DNA of 11,336 bases from Desulfobacteraceae bacterium (GTDB lineage: Bacteria; Desulfobacterota; Desulfobacteria; Desulfobacterales; Desulfosalsimonadaceae): positions 1 through 11,336 of the forward strand of contig JAABTZ010000048.1 of assembly GCA_011389605.1 (NCBI GenBank), read 5' to 3'. Below the pieces are notes generated by a model, which was not told the origin of the DNA, made no database searches, and saw nothing but the letters and a program-made list of their open reading frames with translations. Each line of letters opens with the position of its first letter. The first letter of the stretch is position 1. Shown one piece after another: positions 1-7,400 of the stretch. The translations under genes were made by a program, and so were the position numbers.

Positions 1-1682
1 ATAAGGCTGCCGATGAAATGAAACGGCGCCTTACGGCAATTACCGGCCTTTCCATGGAGCGCTTCCCCTGGGTTCGAACCTACCATTCCGCCTGTTTCAG
101 GATATTGCGTGAGCACTGCCGGCTGCTGGGATATGAGCCGCCGCTGCAGATTTATTCCGATTACCAGCAGCAGAAGCTGATAAAAGACCTGATGATACGC
201 TTTGATATGGACCGGAAAAATTTTTACACAGTACGTGCAGCAATCTCAAGCGCCAAGAATTCCGGCAATCCTGATGTATATATGGAAGCCAATCCCCGCA
301 TTGGTCCGTTTAGGCTAAGGGACATATACACTGCCTATGAAGAAGAGCTAAAGGCAAGAAATGCGGTAGATTTTGATAATATTCTTGTCAAGGCAAGGGA
401 TCTGCTCAGGGATCATGAGGGGGTGCGGCAGGATTACCAGGCCTATTTTTCCTATATACTGGTGGATGAATACCAGGATACCAACAATCTTCAGGCGGAA
501 TTAACCCGGTTGCTTCTCGGAAGCGGGAATCTTTTTTGCGTGGGCGATGACTGGCAGGCCATATACGGATTTCGTGGCAGCAATGTGGACCATTTCCTGG
601 GATTTGACCGTACCTATAAAAATGCCAGTATTTTTCGTCTTGAGCAAAACTACCGGTCAGCCGATGAGATAGTAAAGACTGCCAACGGCCTGATTCGTTA
701 TAACCGTGACAGGATGGACAAATCCTGTTTCTCCGGGCAAAAGGGCGGATCAGTTGAAATCCACGAGTTTTTCAGCGATGAGGAGGAAGCCGGCTGGGTG
801 GCAGACAAGATTGTAACGCTTCATCGATCCGGGATTTCATATGACAAGATGGCCGTGCTTTACCGTACCAAATTCTGCTCTCTGCCCTTTGAACAGGCCC
901 TGCGTTTCGGCGGGATTGCCTATCGCATGCTGGGAGACAGGGGCTTTTTTGAAAGAAAGGAAATCCTGGACATCAACTGCTATTTGACCGCAGCAGTCTT
1001 TCCAAAAGATGACGCGGCCTTTGAGCGGGTGTTAAATATACCCAAACGGGGAGTCGGCCCTAAAATGGTTGAAAAGCTAAACGCCTGCCGCCCTGCGGGC
1101 GGCAGCCTTATTGATGCCGTCTCCTGTGCTGTTGCTGAAAAAATTATGTCGTCAAAAATCCATGCTGGTCTTACCTCCCTTCTTAAGCTGTTAAAAGACA
1201 TAGAGCCCAAGGCTCCGGGGGCGGCCATCTCAGAGGTCATGGACAGGGTTGACTATGAGGAGTATCTCAACCAGCAGGCCAAGACTGCTGAAGAGTTCAC
1301 CATGCGCATGGAAAATATCGAGCAGCTAATCTATGCAGCTTCTGCTTATGACACCATTCTTGATTACCTTGAGGAAGCAGCCCTTATCCGGGAGGACAGG
1401 GAGGATAATGACACTGAAGAATCAGGGGTCAATCTTGCCACCATACATGCCAGCAAGGGACTGGAGTTTCATGCCGTATTTGTGGTTGGATGCGATGAAA
1501 ACCTGCTGCCTCACTGGAAATCCAGGGAATCAGAGGCACAGATTCAAGAAGAGCGGAGGCTTATGTATGTGGCCATGACCAGGGCGGAAAAACGTTTATA
1601 CCTGACCACCGCCAACTACCGCAAGGGACAATACAGCCCGGCCAGCCGGTTTATCTCCGAGGTGGCCGAGTCCCTGAAATAA
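1..1682 (+). CDS. UvrD/Rep-family (SF1A) DNA helicase, 5' truncated by the window
   Basis: ATP-dependent 3'-5' DNA translocase/helicase of the UvrD/Rep/PcrA group, acting on DNA in the cytoplasm in repair or replication restart. The reading frame is open to base 1 and begins NKAADEM, which is motif Ia. The true start and the Walker A motif therefore lie upstream, and the ATG at 18 is internal. Numbering from that ATG: YHSACFRIL near 23-31, motif II DEYQD at 150-154, motif III GDDWQAIYGFRGS at 176-188, motif IV LEQNYRS at 208-214, a 2B-like segment with NIPKRGVGPK, motif V ATIHASKGLEF at 474-484, and motif VI EERRLMYVAMTRAE at 511-524. The protein ends about 30 residues after motif VI, so it lacks the C-terminal extension of PcrA/UvrD and is closer to Rep in layout. 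The Trp in motif III is uncommon for UvrD/Rep and recalls helicase IV. The family is certain; the exact orthologue is not. The stop TAA (1680-1682) directly abuts a repeat element. Confidence 0.9.
   Translation, partial: KAADEMKRRLTAITGLSMERFPWVRTYHSACFRILREHCRLLGYEPPLQIYSDYQQQKLIKDLMIRFDMDRKNFYTVRAAISSAKNSGNPDVYMEANPRIGPFRLRDIYTAYEEELKARNAVDFDNILVKARDLLRDHEGVRQDYQAYFSYILVDEYQDTNNLQAELTRLLLGSGNLFCVGDDWQAIYGFRGSNVDHFLGFDRTYKNASIFRLEQNYRSADEIVKTANGLIRYNRDRMDKSCFSGQKGGSVEIHEFFSDEEEAGWVADKIVTLHRSGISYDKMAVLYRTKFCSLPFEQALRFGGIAYRMLGDRGFFERKEILDINCYLTAAVFPKDDAAFERVLNIPKRGVGPKMVEKLNACRPAGGSLIDAVSCAVAEKIMSSKIHAGLTSLLKLLKDIEPKAPGAAISEVMDRVDYEEYLNQQAKTAEEFTMRMENIEQLIYAASAYDTILDYLEEAALIREDREDNDTEESGVNLATIHASKGLEFHAVFVVGCDENLLPHWKSRESEAQIQEERRLMYVAMTRAEKRLYLTTANYRKGQYSPASRFISEVAESLK
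1085..1105. repeat. Perfect GC-rich hairpin inside the helicase gene
   Basis: Bases 1085-1093 and 1097-1105 are perfectly complementary, giving a 9-bp GC-rich stem with a 3-nt loop. It encodes part of ACRPAGGS in the 2B region of the helicase and keeps the frame. No T-run follows, so it is not an intrinsic terminator. It may be chance in a GC-rich stretch, or a small palindromic insertion tolerated in a loop of the protein. Confidence 0.5.
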
Positions 1683-1689
1683 TCAGGAT

Positions 1690-1840
1690 TGATGGCGCCG
1701 TAAAAAGTTCAATATCTGCGTTACGCGCAAATTTTCAGAATTTCACGTACGGCTAAGTACGCTGCATTCTTCAAAATTGCGCAAGCCTTGATCTTGAACT
1801 TTTTACGGCGCCACCTGAAGACCGACTTTGTACCATTCCA
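1690..1840 (+). mobile_element. MITE-like palindromic element, copy 1
   Basis: This 151-bp non-coding element starts TGATGG and ends with CA. It is bounded by 7-bp direct repeats TCAGGAT (1683-1689 and 1841-1847); the match extends by one base on each side to 9 bp. Bases 1694-1712 and 1794-1812 form a perfect 19-bp inverted repeat ending in GGCGCC. Pairing continues inward imperfectly (GCGCAA with TTGCGC, then AATTTT with AAAATT) to an apical hairpin, CGTAC (1746-1750) with GTACG (1757-1761). Nearly the whole element can therefore fold on itself. Over 117 aligned bases it differs from copy 2 at about 14 positions by eye; the right-hand 34 bases are more diverged. There is no ORF of its own. 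It lies between two convergent genes and could act on either transcript's 3' end. Confidence 0.85.
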
Positions 1841-2257
1841 TCAGGATTTATTATCCTTTGACATTTGGCTTTTTAGCTGGTGCTGGATTTGCTCGTTTAT
1901 CTTTTTACGTTTTGCTTCCTGCCGGCTGCGCAATTCATCTATTGTTTTGCGTTCAGCCTTTTTTTGCCGGCGGAATTTTTCGAGTTCGGCGGAAAGCTGA
2001 TTTTTTTCAGCCTTGTCGGGAATCTGTTCTATCAGGCGGTGATTGCCTATAAATAAACGGATTTCATCGGACTTTTCCAAAGTTTCAATGATACCCATAG
2101 ACACGAGTTTTCGGCACAAACGGCCTGCTTCCTCAATGGAAACACACAGCATGCCGGCGGCCTGCTCAAGGTTAGGCGGACTTTGATGCCGGTATTCCAG
2201 GATGCGAACGGCCGCCACCATCAAATGGGCTTCCTTGTATGGACTGTTGACATTCAT
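1841..2257 (-). CDS. Small winged-helix-like protein with charged helical C-terminus (unknown function)
   Basis: A 138-residue protein that I do not recognise by name. Residues about 9-72 look like a winged helix-turn-helix: LMVAAVRILEYRHQ, then PPNLEQAAGMLCVSIEEAGRLCRKLVSMGIIETLE, then a short wing (DEIRLFIG). This is the usual pattern of a small DNA- or protein-binding regulator. Residues about 78-138 are rich in Lys, Arg, Glu and Gln and should be a long charged helix or coiled coil. There is no signal peptide or membrane segment, so it is probably cytoplasmic. The start at 2257 is preceded by a weak GGAA about 8 nt upstream. The stop TGA (1843-1841) lies inside the direct repeat that borders copy 1 of the palindromic element. 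It is transcribed convergently with the helicase and divergently from eno. The composition is protein-like and no gene opposes it, so it is probably real. Confidence 0.75.
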   Translation of the reverse strand: MNVNSPYKEAHLMVAAVRILEYRHQSPPNLEQAAGMLCVSIEEAGRLCRKLVSMGIIETLEKSDEIRLFIGNHRLIEQIPDKAEKNQLSAELEKFRRQKKAERKTIDELRSRQEAKRKKINEQIQHQLKSQMSKDNKS

Positions 2258-2343
2258 GACGTGTTTTCCGGTGTGTTTTTATTTCAATAGCCTGTTTTAA
2301 CTTAAAATTGTTTCATATCTGCAATGCAGCAAGGCTCAAGTGC

Positions 2344-2372
2344 TTGACACGACACCTTTCAAATCGTATCAT
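2344..2372 (+). promoter_or_regulatory. Probable sigma-70 promoter of the eno operon
   Basis: A perfect -35 box TTGACA (2344-2349) is followed, after exactly 17 nt, by TATCAT (2367-2372), five of six matches to the -10 consensus. Transcription would start near 2379, leaving an untranslated leader of about 165 nt before eno. It is the best promoter match I found in the window and it points at the enolase gene. Confidence 0.75.
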
Positions 2373-2543
2373 TCCTGTCATCTGAGTCAAGGGCGATTAG
2401 GCCAAACCAACCAAATCGCATTTCATACGTAAATACAACACATCACTGAGCCGCACCAAAACCCTGACAGGGCTGTTTCCATGCGTAATGAACCGGTTCG
2501 GGGGCTTTGGGTTATGTGATGTGAAAAAAGCCTGGAGGATTCC
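2373..2543 (+). other. Long eno leader region
   Basis: About 165 nt of likely 5' leader without a convincing gene. It holds a small CCCTG/CAGGG inverted repeat (2462-2472) and a perfect 10-bp palindrome GAACCGGTTC (2490-2499). It also holds a 12-codon open frame (2481-2519) that lacks a good ribosome site. The eno ribosome site GGAGG lies at 2534-2538, 5 nt before the ATG. I recognise no known riboswitch and no T-run terminator. Confidence 0.45.
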
Positions 2544-3818
2544 ATGACAGCAATCATTGATGTACGTGCAAGAGAGATTCTTGATTCCCGGGGCAACCCG
2601 ACCGTCGAGGTGGATGTAGAGCTTGAAAGCGGGGCCGCAGGTAGGGCTGCAGTGCCGTCCGGGGCTTCAACCGGATCCCGGGAAGCCCTTGAACTGCGTG
2701 ACAATGATACAGGCCGCTACAACGGCAAGGGGGTCATTCAGGCAGTGGAAAATGTTAACACCCGCATTGCTCCTGCAGTTCTGGGCATGGATGCCGCAGA
2801 CCAGCACCGCCTGGATGCGGCCCTGATAGAACTTGACGGCACGGAAAACAAGTCCGGCCTGGGTGCCAATGCTATTCTGGGAGTCTCCATGGCCGCTGCC
2901 CGGGCCGGGGCCAATGCTTATGGTATGCCTTTGTACAGGTATCTGGGAGGATTAAATGCCCGTTATATGCCCCTTCCCATGATGAATATCTTAAATGGCG
3001 GAGCCCATGCGGCCAACAGTCTCGATATCCAGGAATTCATGATTATTCCCGTAGGGGCAGCTTCAGTTTCCGAGGCGGTGCGCATGGGCGCTGAAACATT
3101 CCACAGCCTCAAGGGGCTGCTTAAAAAGCAGGGCATGGTTACGGCTGTGGGGGATGAAGGCGGATTTGCCCCGAACCTGGAGTCCAACGAGGCTGCTCTT
3201 CAAATTATTATCAAAGCCATTGAAGCTGCCGGATACCGGCCGGGAAAGGACATCGGCCTGGCCCTGGATGCAGCGGCAACAGAGTTTTACAAAGACGGGG
3301 CCTATGTGCTTGAATCCGAGAACCGGAGTCTTTCGGCATCTGAAATGATAGATTATTATGCTGACCTGATTGACCGTTATCCGATTTTTTCCATTGAAGA
3401 CGGCCTTGCCGAGCAGGACTGGGATAACTGGGCAATAATGACAGACAAACTGGGACGAAGGGTTCAGCTTGTGGGGGATGATGTTTTTGTAACAAACCCG
3501 GCCATTTTTGCAAAGGGTATTGAACAGGGCATCTGCAATTCCATCCTGATTAAGCTCAATCAGATCGGAACCGTGTCTGAAACCCTTGAAGCCATTGATA
3601 TGGCAAGACTTGCCGGATATACTACGGTGATTTCCCATCGTTCAGGTGAAACAGAAGATCATTTTATAGCAGATCTGGTTGTTGCAGTGGCAGGCGGACA
3701 GATCAAAACAGGCTCAATGTCGAGAAGCGACCGGGTTGCCAAATACAACCAATTGCTGCGCATCGAAGAAGAGCTCGGACAGACGGCGCGCATGGCCCAA
3801 AATCCGTTTCTGGTGTAA
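2544..3818 (+). CDS. eno: Enolase (phosphopyruvate hydratase)
   Basis: Cytoplasmic glycolytic enzyme interconverting 2-phosphoglycerate and phosphoenolpyruvate. It has 424 residues, the normal bacterial length, and is homologous end to end. N-terminal signature: ILDSRGNPTVEVDV and the mobile loop SGASTGSREALELRD. The expected catalytic set is present: Glu205 in GDEGGFAPN (general acid/base), Lys337 in LIKLNQIGT (base), and Mg2+ ligands Asp242 (LALDAA), Glu285 (SIEDGLAEQDW) and Asp312 (VGDDVFVTN). The C-terminal signature SHRSGETEDHFIADL and SGETED-type phosphate-binding residues are intact. The ATG at 2544 is supported by GGAGG 5 nt upstream. It is the first gene of a probable operon behind the promoter at 2344-2372, with the next gene only 6 nt downstream. 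Identification is secure. Confidence 0.98.
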   Translation: MTAIIDVRAREILDSRGNPTVEVDVELESGAAGRAAVPSGASTGSREALELRDNDTGRYNGKGVIQAVENVNTRIAPAVLGMDAADQHRLDAALIELDGTENKSGLGANAILGVSMAAARAGANAYGMPLYRYLGGLNARYMPLPMMNILNGGAHAANSLDIQEFMIIPVGAASVSEAVRMGAETFHSLKGLLKKQGMVTAVGDEGGFAPNLESNEAALQIIIKAIEAAGYRPGKDIGLALDAAATEFYKDGAYVLESENRSLSASEMIDYYADLIDRYPIFSIEDGLAEQDWDNWAIMTDKLGRRVQLVGDDVFVTNPAIFAKGIEQGICNSILIKLNQIGTVSETLEAIDMARLAGYTTVISHRSGETEDHFIADLVVAVAGGQIKTGSMSRSDRVAKYNQLLRIEEELGQTARMAQNPFLV

Positions 3819-3824
3819 TTTATA

Positions 3825-4730
3825 ATGACTCGATCCTTTGTGGTTTTCATTTTAGCATTCTCACTGGTGGCGGCCCTCCGGGTTTCCGCTGTCGGGTATG
3901 TGCTGCCGGCGCCGTTTGTGATCGAGCAGATGCTTGGAAATCTGAATCTGCCCGAGAGAATGAAGGTTGACCAGAAGCTTCTGGTATATCCGGCAAAAGA
4001 AGATGACAGGCAGGAAAATCAAGGAATCCTCAAACCCGAGGATACGGATTTAAAGGAAACAGAACCAAAAAGCTTTGCTCAGAAAGTTTATTTCAGGCGG
4101 CCCGGTGCCTACAGATCTGATATTGACACGCCGGAATTCCAGCAGATACATATCTCTTCCGGATCATCTTCGATTACGGTCATTGACGGTGCCGTGCTGT
4201 CAGAAACTGCCCAGTGGCATGCCTGCTATAAGGATCTGTTCCTGTTTTCCTCCCGGCCGCAGTTGGTCCGGCATCTTGAACGGCTTGGTATTGATATGAA
4301 AGTCTCCAGTCTGGGCCGGTTTGACAGGGAGCTTGTCTATGTGGCAGGCGCCCGGTATCCTGACGAATCTGTGCCCCAGTTATGGATTGAAAAGACTTTT
4401 TTCCGTCCAATCCGCTGGATAGTGGCCCCGGGAGCCCTGCCCGAAGATCCGCCGGCACTTGAAATCCGGTACCTGGACTGGCAGGGCATTGACCGCACGT
4501 GGTATCCCGGCCGGATTGAGTTTTATGAAAACGGCCGTCAGGTACGATCAATTGCAGTTGAAAACATGGATGTCAATCCGTCGGTTCCGGAATCGTTTTT
4601 TGATATCTCCGATGTGTCCGGGAAATATGCACCTTCCGGAAATGAGCCTGCAGGCACAAGCGGGGCTTCGGAGGAAGTACGCCGGCAGATCGAGGAATTC
4701 AAACGTATTTATGAATCGCCAACACAATGA
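3825..4730 (+). CDS. Exported LolA-like / outer-membrane lipoprotein-sorting-type protein (unknown function)
   Basis: A 301-residue protein, probably periplasmic. Residues 1-22 form a signal peptide: Arg near the start, hydrophobic FVVFILAFSLVAAL, and a likely cut after VSA. No lipobox Cys follows, so it should be soluble. Blocks such as KVYFRRPGAYRSDI, SSITVIDGAVLSE, WIEKTFFRPIRWIV and, near the end, NPSVPESFFDI resemble the beta-strand repeats of the LolA/LolB-like lipoprotein-sorting fold. Residues about 50-80 are acidic, low in hydrophobics and probably disordered. The C-terminal 30 residues are a charged helix. It starts 6 nt after eno with no clear ribosome site, so it is probably translated by coupling, and ends 26 nt before pyrG. 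The fold assignment is by pattern recognition only; its substrate, if any, is unknown. An exported protein between two metabolic enzymes is noteworthy. Confidence 0.85.
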   Translation: MTRSFVVFILAFSLVAALRVSAVGYVLPAPFVIEQMLGNLNLPERMKVDQKLLVYPAKEDDRQENQGILKPEDTDLKETEPKSFAQKVYFRRPGAYRSDIDTPEFQQIHISSGSSSITVIDGAVLSETAQWHACYKDLFLFSSRPQLVRHLERLGIDMKVSSLGRFDRELVYVAGARYPDESVPQLWIEKTFFRPIRWIVAPGALPEDPPALEIRYLDWQGIDRTWYPGRIEFYENGRQVRSIAVENMDVNPSVPESFFDISDVSGKYAPSGNEPAGTSGASEEVRRQIEEFKRIYESPTQ

Positions 4731-4756
4731 AAATGTATATTTCATCGAGGTAACCA

Positions 4757-6403
4757 ATGGAAGGCAAATCCAAATTTATTTTCGTTACCGGCGGGGTGCT
4801 TTCTTCCCTGGGCAAGGGGCTTGCTTCGGCATCCATCGGGGCTTTGCTTGAAAGCCGCGGCCTGAGTATTTCTCTTGTAAAACTGGATCCATACATCAAC
4901 GTGGATCCAGGAACCATGAATCCTTTCCAGCACGGGGAAGTGTTTGTCACCGATGACGGGGCCGAAACCGACCTGGACCTGGGGCATTACGAACGTTTTG
5001 CAAATGTCCGGCTGGGAAGGGATAATAATTTTACCACCGGCAAGATTTACCATTCGGTAATAAACAAGGAACGACGGGGAGATTACCTGGGGGGCACCGT
5101 TCAGGTGATTCCTCATATTACAGACGAAATCAAGGCCAGCATCAGGCAGGCAGCCAAGGGTGCCGATGTTGTCATCGTTGAGATCGGCGGAACTATCGGT
5201 GATATTGAAAGTCTTCCTTTTCTCGAAGCCATCCGACAGTTTAAGTTTGATGCGGGCAAGGACAACGTTCTTTACATCCATCTGACCTTTATTCCTTATA
5301 TTGCGGCTGCAGGTGAGCTCAAGACAAAACCGACCCAGCACAGTGTCAAGGAACTCAGAAGCATCGGTATCCAGCCCGATATTCTCATGTGCCGCACCGA
5401 CCGCTACCTGCCGCCTGAGATGAAGGCAAAGATCGCCCTGTTTTGCAATGTCAGCCAGGATGCGGTAGTGACCGCCAAGGATGTGGACTGTATCTATGAG
5501 TGTCCACTTGTGTTTAACAGGGAGGGTCTGGATGCCAAGATTCTGGAGTTGTTAAATATCTGGACCCGCGCACCTCATCTTGAGCAGTGGGAAAAGATGG
5601 TGGAACGCTACAAGTCTCCGTCAAAAAGCGTGTCCATTGCGGTTGTGGGCAAATATACGGATCTGACGGAATCCTATAAAAGTCTCAACGAAGCGCTTTA
5701 TCACGGCGGCATTCATAATGACGCCAGAGTTGAGCTTCAATTTGTGGATTCAGGCACATTGACGGCTGAAAACTGTGCCCGTGTCCTGGCAGGGACGCAG
5801 GGAATACTTGTACCCGGAGGTTTCGGGTCCCGGGGAGTGGAAGGAAAGATCTGCTCCATCGGGTATGCGCGTGAGAATAAAATTCCGTTTTTCGGCATTT
5901 GTCTTGGAATGCAGCTGGCAGTCATTGAGTTTTCCCGCAGCGTGGCAGGTCTTGGCGGTGCACACAGCTCGGAATTCGATCCCGCCACGGCCTCTCCGGT
6001 GATTTATCTGATGAAGGAGTGGTTTGATGAGCGAACCCAGAGCGTGCAGCAAAGGGACATGAATTCTGAAAAGGGCGGAACAATGCGCCTTGGTGCATAT
6101 CCATGCCGCCTGATAAGGGATACCACGGCCTTTGAAGCTTATAACACCGAAGAGATTTCAGAGCGTCACCGGCATCGTTATGAATTTAACATGGATTACA
6201 AACAGCAACTTGAAGAGCACGGACTGGTATTCAGCGGGTTTTCTCCCAGGGGGGATCTTGTGGAAATAGTTGAAATAAGCGATCATCCATGGTTTCTCGG
6301 CTGTCAGTTCCACCCGGAATTCAAGTCCAGGCCCATGGCGGCCCATCCCCTGTTTTCTGCTTTTATTCGGGCGGCTCTGGCTCATTTGCCGGATTCTGCA
6401 TAA
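4757..6403 (+). CDS. pyrG: CTP synthase (glutamine-hydrolysing)
   Basis: Makes CTP from UTP, ATP and glutamine in the cytoplasm, the last step of pyrimidine nucleotide synthesis. It has 548 residues against 545 for E. coli PyrG, and both domains are complete. The N-terminal amidoligase domain has the P-loop GGVLSSLGKG (12-21), LDPYINVDPGTMNP and GEVFVTDDGAETDLDLGHYERF, plus the EIGGTIGDIES block. The C-terminal class-I glutamine amidotransferase domain (about 290-540) has GGFGSRGVEGK, the nucleophile Cys382 in GICLGMQ, and the partners His519 and Glu521 in QFHPEFKSRP. The ATG at 4757 has GAGG at 4747-4750, 6 nt upstream. It lies within the eno operon, 40 nt before the next gene. I see no attenuator in the 26-nt upstream gap, so control is probably at the operon promoter. 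Identification is secure. Confidence 0.98.
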   Translation: MEGKSKFIFVTGGVLSSLGKGLASASIGALLESRGLSISLVKLDPYINVDPGTMNPFQHGEVFVTDDGAETDLDLGHYERFANVRLGRDNNFTTGKIYHSVINKERRGDYLGGTVQVIPHITDEIKASIRQAAKGADVVIVEIGGTIGDIESLPFLEAIRQFKFDAGKDNVLYIHLTFIPYIAAAGELKTKPTQHSVKELRSIGIQPDILMCRTDRYLPPEMKAKIALFCNVSQDAVVTAKDVDCIYECPLVFNREGLDAKILELLNIWTRAPHLEQWEKMVERYKSPSKSVSIAVVGKYTDLTESYKSLNEALYHGGIHNDARVELQFVDSGTLTAENCARVLAGTQGILVPGGFGSRGVEGKICSIGYARENKIPFFGICLGMQLAVIEFSRSVAGLGGAHSSEFDPATASPVIYLMKEWFDERTQSVQQRDMNSEKGGTMRLGAYPCRLIRDTTAFEAYNTEEISERHRHRYEFNMDYKQQLEEHGLVFSGFSPRGDLVEIVEISDHPWFLGCQFHPEFKSRPMAAHPLFSAFIRAALAHLPDSA

Positions 6404-6443
6404 AGTTTGCCGATGATTTTTCATCCTGTCCAGGAATTTTGAA

Positions 6444-7400
6444 ATGACCCATTGCCTGGATAATTCAGGCATCAGATATCCTGCTGCCATTCTGCCCGGC
6501 GGGCGCATTGGAATTGCGGCCCCGGCCAGCCCCTTTGACCGCGATCTGTTTTTTCAGGGCATAGAGGTGATAAAGCAGATGGGGTTTGAACCGGTTTTCT
6601 CCGAGCGCATATTTTTGAAAACAGGCTATTTTGCAGGAACATGCCAGCAGCGGGCCCGGGAGCTTCAGGACTTTTTTGACGCCCCTGATATTCAGGCTGT
6701 CTGGTGTGTCCGCGGCGGTTATGGGTCAATGCGGCTGCTCGATGCCCTTGATTATGAAAGAATTGAAAAGCATCCCAAAATCTTTGTGGGCTGCAGCGAT
6801 ATCACGGCTCTGCTGGCTGCTCTTTATCATAAATGCCGCATGATAACTTTCCACGGGCCCATGGTTGCCTCCCTTGCACGCGCGGATAGTCCTACAATAG
6901 AAAGCGTTGTTCATAGTCTTTCAGGGAAAGGTATTGCTGAAATCAAAGCAGTAAAAGGCCGGGTCATCCGGCCGGGCAAGGCAGCCGGCAGGGTTTTGGG
7001 TGGAAATCTTTCCACACTGTGCCACCTGCTGGCAACGCCTTATTTTCCGGATTTGACCGGAAAGATTCTGTTTCTGGAAGACATCGGGGAAAAACCCTAC
7101 CGGATCGACCGGATGCTTATCCACATGCATATGGCAGGATGCTTTAACAGTCTTGCAGGTCTTGCCGCAGGCAGTTTTACCAGGTGCGGGTCCTGCTGGG
7201 AAATTGACCGGATTTTTACCGATATATTCGGCAGCAGTCTGTTTCCTGTTGTGACCGGATTTCCCGCAGGCCACGGCATGCCGAATAAAACCCTGCCCAT
7301 GGGAGCCGTGGCAACCCTTGACAGCAACACCATGGCCCTGGCTTACCACGAGCATGGTGTTTGTTTATCAAAAGAGGCCGAAGATGGTTTTTTTCAATGA
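6444..7400 (+). CDS. ldcA: LD-carboxypeptidase (peptidase family S66), murein tetrapeptide carboxypeptidase
   Basis: Serine peptidase that removes the terminal D-Ala from murein tetrapeptides by cutting an L,D bond, a step of cytoplasmic peptidoglycan recycling. At 318 residues it is of usual length for the family. It has the N-terminal pattern IGIAAPASPFD, the nucleophile-elbow region AVWCVRGGYGS followed by GCSDIT with Ser118, the acidic block FLEDIGEKPYRIDRML with Glu212 as the likely triad Glu, and GHG with His277. Together these match the Ser-Glu-His triad described for S66 enzymes. No signal peptide is seen, so it should be cytoplasmic. AGGA at 6432-6435 supports the ATG at 6444. The stop overlaps the next start as ATGA, so the two are translationally coupled. 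The family is secure; the exact substrate (tetrapeptide or another L,D peptide such as microcin-type) is inferred. Confidence 0.9.
   Translation: MTHCLDNSGIRYPAAILPGGRIGIAAPASPFDRDLFFQGIEVIKQMGFEPVFSERIFLKTGYFAGTCQQRARELQDFFDAPDIQAVWCVRGGYGSMRLLDALDYERIEKHPKIFVGCSDITALLAALYHKCRMITFHGPMVASLARADSPTIESVVHSLSGKGIAEIKAVKGRVIRPGKAAGRVLGGNLSTLCHLLATPYFPDLTGKILFLEDIGEKPYRIDRMLIHMHMAGCFNSLAGLAAGSFTRCGSCWEIDRIFTDIFGSSLFPVVTGFPAGHGMPNKTLPMGAVATLDSNTMALAYHEHGVCLSKEAEDGFFQ

Noticed and set aside
18..20. ATG at 18 as the true helicase start
   Set aside because: The frame is open to base 1, the preceding codons spell motif Ia, and Walker A would be missing.
1788..2052. Overlapping + strand open frames of about 70 codons opposite the small minus-strand gene
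   Set aside because: They begin in or next to repeat copy 1, are rich in Phe, Cys and Arg, and run antisense to a protein with plausible domain structure.
2258..2343. Promoter for the minus-strand gene
   Set aside because: Only weak partial matches (for example TTGCAG with an AT-rich hexamer) were found on the minus strand.
2481..2519. 12-codon leader peptide upstream of eno
   Set aside because: No good ribosome site and no codon run suggesting attenuation; not supportable as a gene.
3063..3638. 191-codon open frame on the minus strand
   Set aside because: Antisense to eno, with no ribosome site or domain evidence.
4742..5341. 199-codon open frame on the minus strand
   Set aside because: Antisense to the N-terminal domain of pyrG, with no recognisable domain. 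Shadow of a conserved coding frame.
7361..7396. TTG start giving a serine hydrolase 12 residues longer
   Set aside because: The ATG at 7397 overlaps the upstream stop as ATGA and gives a family-like N-terminus. The extra residues look like read-in from another frame.
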